From contig CM046876.1 of the NCBI GenBank assembly GCA_025667525.1, positions 82,315,512 through 82,379,511 on the forward strand: 64,000 nt of DNA, read 5' to 3'. Made by a program: the position numbers and the translations under genes. A model generated the notes under the pieces. That model was not told the DNA's origin. It did not search any database and saw nothing but the letters and a program-made list of their open reading frames with translations. Shown piece by piece: positions 12,642-22,042 of the stretch; position 1 is the first letter of the stretch, and every line of letters begins with the position of its first letter. The DNA comes from Glebionis coronaria (taxonomy: Eukaryota; Streptophyta; Magnoliopsida; Asterales; Asteraceae).

Positions 12642-13433
12642 TCAACAGATTGGTATGTGAAAGATTGGTGACTCCTCAAAACCCAAGGAAGTGTGATCAT
12701 CAAAGAATGGAGATTCACAAGTGGAGACCTCATCATCACTATAATCATCATATATTGGTGTATCACAAAAAGGAGGTTCATGATCACTAAAATCCTCATT
12801 GGTTTCCTCATCATGGTGGAAAAGTGGGTTATCAAATGATGTTTGAAAAAGAGGATTGGAATGAATCACAAAATCACCAAAGTTAAGCTCTTGAGGTTTA
12901 TGAAAATCCAAAGATGAGGTAATGGAGGCTATGGTCTCAACATATGGGGGATCATAATTTCCACTTGTGCAAGCTTCATAAAAATATTCATCACAAACTT
13001 CATCAAGGATATCATCTTGAGTTTCTTCCTCATTAAGAACATCAATATCCTTCACCTTTTTGGGCCCATTGGATTTTTTAGACAACTTGACCATATTAAA
13101 CACAACTCTTTCATCTACTACCCTCATTGTAAGTTCTCCTTCCGCCACATCAATAAGAGTACGACCCGTTCTTAAAAATGGCCTACCAACAATAAGAGGA
13201 ACTCTCGGATCCATATAATAATCAACCACCACAAAATCCACAGGAAAGGTAAATATATCCACTCCAACAAAAACATCCTCCGCAATTCCCACCGGATAGG
13301 TTATTAAACGCTTGGCTAATTCAAGTGTCATTTTTGTAGGTGTAAGCTCGGGAAGTGAAAGTCTTTTCCATATCGATAATGGCATGAGATTTATGCTTGC
13401 CCCAAGATCTGCTAGTTCCATGCAATTTTCCAC
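12642..13433 (-). pseudogene. Athila-like protease fragment with acidic tail, minus strand
   Basis: The 263-codon frame starts inside a retroviral-type aspartic protease. It shows [15 protein letters not shown], where the DLG triplet stands at the catalytic DTG/DSG position, then [12 protein letters not shown]. The second half is acidic and ends with NPLFxxxxDNPLFHHDEE and a run of Asp/Glu. No reverse transcriptase follows, because the copia A LTR begins 24 bp beyond the stop. The same NPLF pair appears after the protease in the Athila-like tandem array to the right, so the two are related but clearly diverged. The upstream frame (gag) is shifted relative to this one. Confidence 0.8.
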
Positions 13434-14045
13434 TCCCGGGAAATTTCAAGGAACCAAAAACCTCCCCGGGTCTCCAAGCTTAGTAGGAAACTTCTTAAGC
13501 AAAACCACAGAGCAATTTTCATTTAAGGAAGCATTAGGCAAATCCACTAATTTCTCCTTATAAGAAAGAAGGTCCTTGATCATCTTAGCAAATTTAGGCA
13601 TATTGGCTAAGGCTTCCACTAGAGATGTTAATATTCAATTGTTTGAACATCTGCAAAAAGTTTGACACTTGAATATCATCCTTATTCTTAAGCTTTTCCT
13701 TTCTCATTCTTGATGGATATGGGAGACTTGGTTTTGGTTGAGGTTGAGTGGTTGTTGAAGGATTTTCTTTGTTGGGTTCTTCTTTGATGGGTGTGGAACT
13801 TGAAGGAATAGAAGGTGTAAGTGTTGAGGTTGTAGAGCTTGAAGGTGTTGATATGGATGGCTTATCACAAGGTGGATCCAAAGTAGGCTTAACCAAAGTA
13901 GGTTTAGGTGGTGAAGGATCATTAGTTGTCTTTCCACTTCTTGTTGTGATAACATTGACATTAGCCCTTGGATTTGTTTGTGTGTTTGAAGGTAGAGCCC
14001 CTTGAGGTCTTTGAGTGTGCATAATTATATTTTGTAAAAGAGCAA
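13434..14045 (-). pseudogene. gag: Athila-like gag C-terminal fragment, minus strand
   Basis: This is continuous with the protease fragment on the minus strand. Reading leftward from 14045 it encodes LLQNIIMHTQRPQGALPSN, then NPRANVNVITTRSGK, a Pro/Ser/Thr-rich linker and the PSRMRKEKLKNKDDIQVSNF stretch that in this family precedes the protease. NPRANVxxITTRSG also occurs in the tandem-array gag. A frame break lies near 13595-13620. The N-terminal part of gag is missing because the tandem-array LTR1 starts at 14046; the apparent start MGVFTP in this frame is only that LTR read backwards. The rest of this older element may lie beyond the right window edge. Confidence 0.75.
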
Positions 14046-15872
14046 TGATAGGTGTGAAAACACCCATCCTTTTACCACTTAATTATAATAATAACCAAGC
14101 CAAAACGTGTATTTTATGTTGTAAATGTCGGAATTATGCGTGGTTTGTGTTTTTGTTGTGATTTAGGATCAAAATGTGAAAAGGTAGGAAAACACAGGCT
14201 TTCACGGGCTTTTATCAAAGAAAAGGACAAAAGACGAAGTCAAGAGATCAAGAGTGCAAAAAGAACGGAATTCCAAGGCCTATTCTGAAGAATTATTGAA
14301 TAAAAGTATAAAGACGGAAGTTTAATAAAGCCGAAGAACTCAAGTTTAAATAAGTGAAGACATTATAAGACGAGTTTAATTAATCCCGAGACAAGGTCGA
14401 TAAAGTTGAAGAACTTAAAAGACGAAAAGACGAGAAAGAAAGAAGGAAGCAACACATGCTTAACCTCCCTAATCACTAAAAATACCCTTCATTTCACCAC
14501 ATTTAGTGTTGTTAGCTAATTTGACAATTTAGCTCTCCACCATTTTCATTACTTTCACATTTATTTTCATGTCATTTACTTAATTCTCAATTTAATCTTC
14601 TTATTTTGCACCTTAAATTTCTTTCCTGTAATTCAAGTAAGTCTTTTAATTTTGTTGTTAATCTTTATTTTACTTTAATCAAGCTTTTCTTTATCATTCT
14701 CATTCTACTTTTCTTGTTTTGATTTGTTATAAATTCGAATTAAGCAATCTTTTGCTTAATCTCATTGCTTATTTGATTAAAAAGGTTGTCTTTTCATTTC
14801 CATCTAAGCTTTTATACGAATTAAGCTATAAGTTTGACAATCTTATTGGCTTATTTTGTGTTTAGCTTATTTGTTTTTAAGTTTTCTTAAAAGTTTTATC
14901 TTTTTAAAGTCCATTTTATAAAGTTTTATTATTTTGTGTCTTGAAAGTTTTTAAATTGTGCTTATTGTTTTCGTCTTATTATTAATTTGGTAAAGTTTTG
15001 ATTTGTGCTTATTGTCAAAGATAGCTTATTTAGTTTAGCTTATTTGCTTATTTGATTCAATTGTGACTTTCTGAAGAGTTTACCCAGTACGATCGAGTAA
15101 GTGTGATCGCATAAGCCCCTAGGGTTTCTACTTGCGATCCATTACTGCGATCCATAGTACGATCGTTCAGTACGATCACACTCCTTAATCCACACCACGA
15201 TCACTTGTTGCGATCGTGGGTACGATCATAGAGTGCGATCCAGGGTGCGATTGGCTGTTGCGATCCAAGCCACGTTAATTGGCTGCGATCGTGGGTACGA
15301 TCTGGTAGTACGATCGAAGAGTACGATCGTGACTGCGATCCACTTGTTGCGATCGTGGTTACGATCCAATCTTAAGCTTCTTGGCTGCGATCGCTCGTTG
15401 CGATCTGGGCCACGATCGAGAGTACGATCCAGGGTACGATCGTGAGTTACGATCGTGACTACGATCTAACTTTTGTCTTTGTTTTTATCTTATTTTTCCA
15501 AGCTTACTTTTCATTACGTTTTAAGTTTTCAAATTTTTCACGCTTTTTAGTTTAATTTTTAAAGCTTTTATTTTTATTAAATTGTCAATTTTACTTTCAT
15601 TTTAATTAACTTGTCAAATTTACTTTTCGACGCGCTTTAATTTTACGTCATTTAATTTCTCGTCATTTAATTTTAAAGTCTTAATTTTGCACCATTACGT
15701 TTTGATTAGTGTTAGTTTTAATTACCGCCATTTATTTTAAAGTCTTGCAATTTATTTTACAACAACCAAAAATATTCTGTTTCCACCAAAAGACGACTGA
15801 GTCGCACGTTAACCAGTAATCAATTCGAGAAGATCGGACGATAATTCCAACCCTAGAAAAAGCAAAATTTCA
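14046..15872 (+). repeat. LTR1 of the Athila-like array (1,827 bp, uninterrupted)
   Basis: The LTR starts TGATAGGTGTGAAAACACCC and ends AAATTTCA two bases before the primer site. It contains a GATC-rich block at 15091-15470. The place where LTR2 and LTR3 have TATAAATA reads CTAAAAATA here (near 14486), so the core promoter may be damaged. It preserves the single CGATC (15362-15366) that served as insertion target in LTR2 and LTR3, and so proves those insertions. Confidence 0.85.
15091..15470 (+). repeat. GATC-rich cluster in LTR1
   Basis: About 25 GATC sites lie in 380 bp, most within TACGATC, TGCGATC or CACGATC, spaced irregularly at 8-20 bases. The surrounding LTR is very AT-rich and nearly lacks the word. 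It is a degenerate short tandem repeat, not an ORF, even though it is open in one frame as an Arg/Ser/Val repeat. Confidence 0.8.
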
Positions 15873-15874
15873 AA

Positions 15875-15889
15875 TGGCGCCGCTGCCGG
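15875..15889 (+). other. Primer binding site, tRNA-Asp type
   Basis: TGGCGCCGCTGCCGG lies two bases after LTR1. Athila elements typically use TGGCGCCGTTGCCGGGG, complementary to the 3' end of tRNA-Asp. This copy differs at one base within the shown stretch. The site is deleted in units 2 and 3. Confidence 0.8.
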
Positions 15890-16132
15890 ATCTTTTCGTA
15901 AAGATTAACGGTTTTCTATGAGAGATGCGTTCAATTTTGGGATCCGTTCACTCGTGAACGTTATTTTTCTTGCTCAAAATTTTTAAAAAAAAATCCATAA
16001 AAATTAAAAATTGTTAAAAATCCATAAAAATTCAAAAAATTCAAAAATCCAAAAAGATTTTTATTTTTATTTTTATAGTGTATATATATTATCTATTTCT
16101 TTGGTATCTTTTTCTTTTGCTTTTGCAGGTGT
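15890..16132 (+). other. 5' leader of Athila-like unit 1
   Basis: The leader between primer site and gag start is short, and its second half is A/T-rich with reiterated AAAAATCCATAAAAATT words (about 15985-16060). I see no ORF. Most of this leader and the first part of gag are missing in units 2 and 3. Confidence 0.6.
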
Positions 16133-19100
16133 ATGCGTACTAGATCTTCAACTTATTCTGAGCCCGAGACTCGTGAAGATTTAGATATGGCAGGTGTGAA
16201 CAACAATAATAACCCACCGCACCTCAACAATAATAACAACAACAATGTTCTTCCACCACCCGATCTTCGAACAATTGAGGAGCTTTGTCAACCTACGATG
16301 AATGAACGAGGAGGACCGATTGCGCCGATGCAGATCACGGCTCCGGAGTTTTCGTTGAAGCATCACATGATCCAACAAGTACAGAACACTTGTCCATTTC
16401 GTGGATTGCTGGATGATGATGCCAACAGACACCTCGACAAATTCATTACCGTTACTCAAAGCATGAAGTTGCCCGGTGTCACTATGGATTTTCTTCGCCT
16501 TCACCTATTTCCACACACCTTATCCCACCATGCCGAAAAATATTTTGATCGTCTTCCGAAGAATTCAATTCATACATGGGACGAGATGACTCAACGATTT
16601 TTGTCACGCTACTTTCCACCATCCATGGTCACGAGCCTTCAAAATCAAATTAGTGGATTTACTCAAGAACCTGATGAATCACTTGTTGATGCTTGGGAAC
16701 GATATATGTTTTGATCGATCGATGTCCAAACCACAACATGCTCCCCGTCACCTTAATTGATACTTTCTACAATGGTTTAACTTTTCGTGATCGTGATACG
16801 ATTAATGCAGCCGTCGGTGGCACATTTATGAAAAGAAGACCTGAGGAGTGTAGAGAGCTTATCGAGAACATGACTACTCATCACAAAAATTGGGATTCAT
16901 CCGCGTCTTCAAGGAATAACCCGAGAGTCAATGATTCTTCTACTTCTTCAAACCCTGATATCACCGAATTGACCCGCGTAATGGTCGAAATGAGCAAGAA
17001 TATGCAACTCTTGGCTACAAATCAACAACAACAAGTTAAAGTTGTAGCAATTTCTTGTGAGACTTGCGACGGTCCTAATTCATACACTGATTGTCCTTCT
17101 ACTCATGAAAATCCGAAAAACGTGTATGCGGCTTATGGTAACTATTCAACAGAAAACTACCAAGCCCGACCTCAACGTGATCGTAACTTACTAAGTTACC
17201 GTTCGAACAACTTTCTTGCACCCGGTTTTTCTCCTCAAAACCACAACCCCAACAACTATAATAGAAGCAACCCAAACCCACCTAGATCTTCTAATCCTTA
17301 TCACCCACCCGCTCAATAAGCCCCACCCATTAATCATGATGTTGAAGCTTTAATGAGAATCCAAGGAGAGCAAATCAAGAATCTGCAAAGCCAAATTATC
17401 AATTTGAAAGGGGATATCACTAAGCAAGGTAATGATATTAGATCCGAGCTTCGACATGATATACAAACCTCTTTTAGCACCCAAACAAATGATTTGAAGA
17501 ATATGCTGGCTAGTTTCTTACCAACTACTCAACCCTCTACTTCGGGCTCTCTTCCTTCTAATACCGTCACCAACCCAAGAGCGAATGTGAGTGCTATTAC
17601 TACACGCAGTGGAGCAACCTTAGTAGGACCATCTACCCCTCCCCCAGTTATTCCATCTACACCTTCTCCACCACCATTTATCCCTCCTACTCTCACGCCT
17701 AGTATTAGTTCTCCATTACCGTCTCCACCTATGCATGAAGAACTACCCAAGCAAAACCCTACACCAACCCCACCTTCCACCTATAAACCCAACATTACTT
17801 ATCCATCTCGCTTAGACAAGGCCAAACTGCAAACCAAGGATGACATTCAAGTGTCGAACTGTTTGAAGAAGATTTCAGAAATGACCATCACCTTTAGCCT
17901 TGTTGAAGCTCTTGCACAAATGTCTAAATTTCTTAAGATGTTTAAGGAATTGCTTAATAAGAAGGAGAAGATGGCCGAGTTTGTTAATACTCGATTGAAC
18001 GAAAATTGTTCTGCTGTCCTTCTTAAAGAACTTCCGGAGAAACTTGGAGATCCCGGTCGTTTTGTGCTACCATGTACTTTTCACCAAACCGAAGAATTTA
18101 CTGCCTTAGCCGATCTCGGGGCAAGTATAAATTTGATGCCTTTAAGTGTTTGGAAAAAGTTATCATTACCCGACCTTACACCAACGACGATGACTCTTGA
18201 GCTTGCAAATCGCACTCTCGCTTACCCTCTTGGTATTGCCTAAGCTGTGTTCATTAAAGTTGGCACCTACACTTTTCCGGTCGACTTTGTTGTTGTTGAT
18301 TATGAAACGGACCCTCGTATTCCTTTAATACTTGGTCGGCAATTCTTGAGAACCGGAAAACATTAGTCGATGTTGCCGAAGGTGAGTTTATCTTAAGAGT
18401 CGGGAATGATGCACAAGTTTTTAAAATGGGGAAGATCACAACCAAACCCAATGGAAGAGAATCAGCGAATATGATTAATGTGCTTGATGATTTTGTCGTC
18501 TACAACAATCCTCTGTTCGATTCTTGCTATGATAATCCATTGTTCCATGACGATGTGGATGATTTTCTCTCAAATTCTGATCCTCCACCAATTTATGATT
18601 CTCCACCGATCTATGATGCTTATGACGATGATTCTAGTTCCGATGGGGATGATTATGATAATTTTACTTCTGAGTATCCAGACATGGCCACTTATGATGA
18701 TTTTGATGAGGCCGATACTCTCTCGAGTGATTCTTCTCATGATGACCTTACTCCTACACATGATGAAGATCCTCCGCCAACAACACTTACTTCCCAAATG
18801 AGAGTGATGCTCCTCCTTTGGACTTTGATGATTATGGTCTTTATCCTCCTTTGGATATGAAGAAACCCGTTTCAAAGGAGAAGAAGCCAGACGACACCGA
18901 TATCCGCAGCACTTATGTCTTAACTCCTCTCTATCCTCCGTCTGAGGATGAGATTGCGAGATTTATGATTGGATCCTCTTCAAGGTCTGCTGAGCCAGAG
19001 TGTTATTTTCCCCTAAAGGAAAAGGTGTTCGATCCTGGTATTGCAATTTTCAAGCCATCTCAGTATCCATCTGATGAAATAAAAGGAAAGAGTTTTGGTA

Positions 19101-19186
19101 CTTATAGAGATATGCTTGCACCTCATCCCACTTGCTACCACCGTGCTCCATCTTTTCTTAAGGTAACCTTGCCTACTCTTCTTTGA
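16133..19186 (+). pseudogene. gag-pro: Athila-like gag-protease pseudogene, unit 1 (no RT/IN)
   Basis: The ATG at 16133 opens MRTRSSTYSEPE, then an Asn-rich tract and the retrotransposon gag core (FFRGLLDD-like, LPKNSIHTWDEMTQRFLSRY, AAVGGTF). The C-terminal half has CETCDGPNSYTDCP, a Pro-rich linker and NPRANVSAITTRSG. The protease has [15 protein letters not shown] near 18107. After it comes an acidic segment (NPLFDSCYDNPLFHDD, many Asp) and a conserved end with LKEKVFDPGIAIF, near 19010. In complete relatives RT, RNase H and integrase would come between the last two. A one-base loss near 16706 and another near 18361 shift the frame. Stops lie at 17317 and 18241. A 58 bp deletion near 18789 at ACACTT also shifts the frame. 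Confidence 0.85.
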
Positions 19187-20893
19187 CTTGCCTTGTTCGC
19201 CTTAAGCTTGTGATACTTGATGGATGAAAACCATGTATTTGATCCCGGTGGATTTGTTTCAAGATTCTTCCTATGCTAATCAAGGTCGAGTCAGGCTCAC
19301 AACTCGGTTAACAAAAACAAGCGCTTCTCGGGAGGCAACCCGCAGTATCTATCATTTTTCTTTGTTTTTATAATAAGTTTAGGGGGAGACCCTAGTATGT
19401 GTTTGTTGTTTTTTTTCTTATCATGTTCAGGGATTCGAGCTATCAAATATCCAATCTTGATGACTTTTGACGACCCGTGATTCCGTGTATCCGTCTTCCC
19501 GGTTCTATCCTAAACTTTTTTGATTCTCTATTTTATATTCTTCAATATTAAAATAGGAATCACTTTAGTTGTCTCTTCCTTAGCGAGATTTAAACAACGT
19601 GCACAATGTCCTAAGTGTAGGGAAGGTTCCTTCCACATGCTTAAACATTGAGGACAATGTTTATATTAAGTGTAGGGGGACTTCTATCGAAGTTAAGTGG
19701 CCTTTTCCTTGTTTTTGTCCTCATTTAACTGGAGAATTGGTTTTTCGACATTTTTCAAAATTTTTGATCTATTTTGGCCTAGTAGTTTTACCTTTGTTAT
19801 AGTTATTTTCTTTCTTTGCTAGAATAAATTTTAATAAAGTGGTTTTAATTTTTAAACGTTGTGAATCTTTTGACTCAACCCGAGTTTACTTATCTAAGTT
19901 TACTCTAGCTAGTATCCTTAACGTGTTTAAGTCAAGTTTTGCTAGGCTTTTATATATGGAGCTTTAAAACGCGAAATTCTTAACTCTCACGAGTTAAGAA
20001 CAAGAACTTTTTGCAAGTTCCTATAATTGATCCTAGAAATTCGTTTATCAAGGGAACTTTAAAATGCGAGTTCTAAACTTGAAAAAGTCTAAGAATTTGC
20101 AAGATCCTATAGATGACTTGAAAACCCAAAACTTTGATTTAATAGGCTAAGCATCCACGAGTCTCATTCCTTGAGATTTTAAATTGTGGAGAACGAGAGA
20201 TGATAGAGTCAATTATAAGTTTGGTATTCTTTCATGAATTTATGTGAGTTAATTATGAGCTTTTTCTCCCATCGCTTGTTAATAAATTTAATTGCAATAA
20301 ATAAGGTCATACGATTTGAAAAGTTACTTAGCTTCTAGCATGAGATCGTTTAAAAGTTGCTCGGGATTAATTAGAGTTCATAGCCAAGGCATAACTTATT
20401 GAAGCGGGATGCGAAGATTGGCGAGTCCGAAAAGGTCCTAACAAGGCATGAGGGCTACATTTTGTTGCTAAAGATCCCAAGTGATGTGAAGAATCATTTA
20501 TCAAAAATCAATATGATGGATCGAGACACACGACAAAAAGCAAATACTCCCATAAAGATCATGGAGAAGTCTATCCAAAAAGGCCCTAACAAGGTATGAG
20601 GATAAATAGATCCAAGTCCTAAAAGGAGGCGGATCGTTGTATATCAAAATCCCAAATAAAGATTGGAGAAAAATGAAGAAGTCGTGGTCTAAATATGAAG
20701 AATCTCTCAAAAAGTTCAAGTGAAGAAATTCCTAGTATGAAGAGAAGACCATTATTTCATGAACGTCTCTCAAGATTTGAAGTATGAAGTCTCTGCCAAA
20801 TATCGGTCCGAGAAAGGTCTCAAATCGTGAAGCGAGTTATGCCAAGATATGAACTTTATGAGGTCCTAAGAAGCAGTTTTAATAGATTTTGTC
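19187..20893 (+). other. Non-coding 3' part of Athila-like unit 1
   Basis: This region corresponds to the stretch between the pol end and the 3' LTR in Athila elements. It contains the recognisable GCGCTTCTCGGGAGGCAACC word at 19321-19340, a spacer with TTAAGTGTAGGGGGA purine tracts near 19378 and 19664, and AT-rich sequence. I find no env-like ORF. The small ORFs at 19599 and 20399 recur in unit 2 with changes, but resemble nothing known. Confidence 0.55.
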
Positions 20894-20898
20894 CTTTA

Positions 20899-21229
20899 TG
20901 TTAGAAATACGTTTTTACGTATATTAGAAGTATCGGTCACTCCACAATAATATTTATGTTGTAATAGCTCGTAGTTAACAAATAGTTAATAGTTACTTAT
21001 TTAGTTAAGTAAGAACCAGCCCATGGGCCTGTCATGGGCCGGCCCAAGTCCATTAGAGGCTTGGAAGTATAAATACCCCTTTCCTCCTTGGAAAGGGGTT
21101 GGTTGTTGTTCACTTTGTGTTTCCACTTAATAAAATATCACATAGTTTTCTCTCACTTTCTCTCTCTAGTTTCTCTCTCTAGAAAACATCAACCCACTTC
21201 ATAGATTCATAGGTTATCAAGATTCTACA
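20899..21229 (+). repeat. 5' LTR of copia B (331 bp)
   Basis: It starts TGTTAGAAATACG and ends AGATTCTACA. The inverted word GGCCCATGGGCC lies in the middle (about 21016-21029, imperfect). A TATA box lies at 21068 and a CT-rich stretch before the end. The three differences from the 3' LTR indicate a young insertion. Confidence 0.92.
21068..21075 (+). promoter_or_regulatory. TATA box in copia B 5' LTR
   Basis: TATAAATA followed by CCCC lies 170 bp into the LTR, with a CT-rich leader about 90 bases downstream. The 3' LTR has the same box at 42747. Confidence 0.6.
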
Positions 21230-21231
21230 TT

Positions 21232-21244
21232 TGGTATCAAGAGC
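21232..21244 (+). other. Primer binding site of copia B, tRNA-iMet type
   Basis: TGGTATCAAGAGC lies two bases after the LTR. It is the copia initiator-Met primer site with one additional A. The minus-strand element at the left window edge also shows an inserted A, at a different place. Confidence 0.7.
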
Positions 21245-21494
21245 TATGGGGTGATTTAAGGTAATGATTTGTGTGGTTTTTTAGTTTTTGATTGTATTAG
21301 TGTTCTTTAAGAAGATCCATCTTGATTCTTGGTGTTTTTGGTGTTTTTGTGATTGGGATTAGTAGATAAGTATTAGTTTTTACTTATTATTGTAGAAATA
21401 ACAAAACTTTTTGGGTTATTTGGTAAAAATCTGGGCTTAATCATCATTGTTTGATCGACTGTTCATACTCGTACAAGTTTCTGATTACCCAGCA
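21245..21494 (+). promoter_or_regulatory. Copia B leader before the TTCCG array
   Basis: The leader contains TGATTTAAGGTAAT at 21252-21265, which reads as a possible 5' splice donor, and TTAATCATCAT at 21437-21447. Both words recur in the same order upstream of aORF in this element (28691 and 28910), again before a TTCCG array. The segment is otherwise T-rich and non-coding. Confidence 0.5.
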
Positions 21495-21907
21495 AAAGTT
21501 CCGAACCAAAAAGTTCCGGATCAACCAAAGTTCCGACCAAAAAGTTCCGAACCAAAAAGTTCCGGATCAACCAAAGTTCCGGATCAACAAAAGTTCCGAA
21601 CCAAAAGTTCCGAACGAAAAGTTCGGGATCAACAAAAGTTCCGGATCAAGGAAGTTCCGAACCAAAATTTCCGGATCAAGGAAAGTTCCGGATCAAGGAA
21701 GTTCCGAACCAAAAGTTCCGGATCAAGGAAAGTTCCGGATCAAGGAGAAAGTTCCGGATCAAGGAAAGTTCCGGATCAAGGGAAAAGTTCCGGATCAAGG
21801 GAAAGTTCCGGATCAAGACTTCCGAACCAAAAGTTCCGAATCAAGGTATTCCAAGCCAAATCTTCCGAATCAAACTTCCGAATCAACAAAAAGTTCCGAA
21901 TCAAGGG
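21495..21907 (+). repeat. TTCCG repeat array upstream of copia B gag
   Basis: About 26 copies of a 13-20 base unit of the form AAAGTTCCGRAYCAAG lie in 410 bp. The centre TTCCG is nearly invariant and spacing varies by several bases. The array is open in two frames, but these give only low-complexity peptides. The array ends 136 bases before the gag ATG. Confidence 0.85.
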
Positions 21908-22042
21908 TTATTTTACTTGTTTTTTCGACGATTTTTTAGAGGATTTAATCTTGGTTTCTTACAACAAAAACTCAACACAATTCACAAGCTTTACTTCACT
22001 GCTCGATCAACCGATAATCTTTGTCTCTTTGAAGTTAACAAA

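Noticed and set aside
13748..14005. Val/Gly-rich plus-strand ORF at the minus-strand gag fragment
   Set aside because: It is the complement of the Pro/Ser/Thr-rich gag linker; the same shadow appears at 17529-17780 and 55224-55475 on the opposite strand.
15233..15445. Arg/Ser-rich ORF in LTR1 and its copies in LTR2 and LTR3
   Set aside because: It is a translation of the GATC-rich repeat cluster and has no start context or conservation beyond the DNA repeat.
20399..20599. Small ORF repeated at 58064-58264 as a possible conserved gene
   Set aside because: Conservation is explained by the tandem duplication of the whole unit. The word content is repetitive and no start or domain is recognisable.
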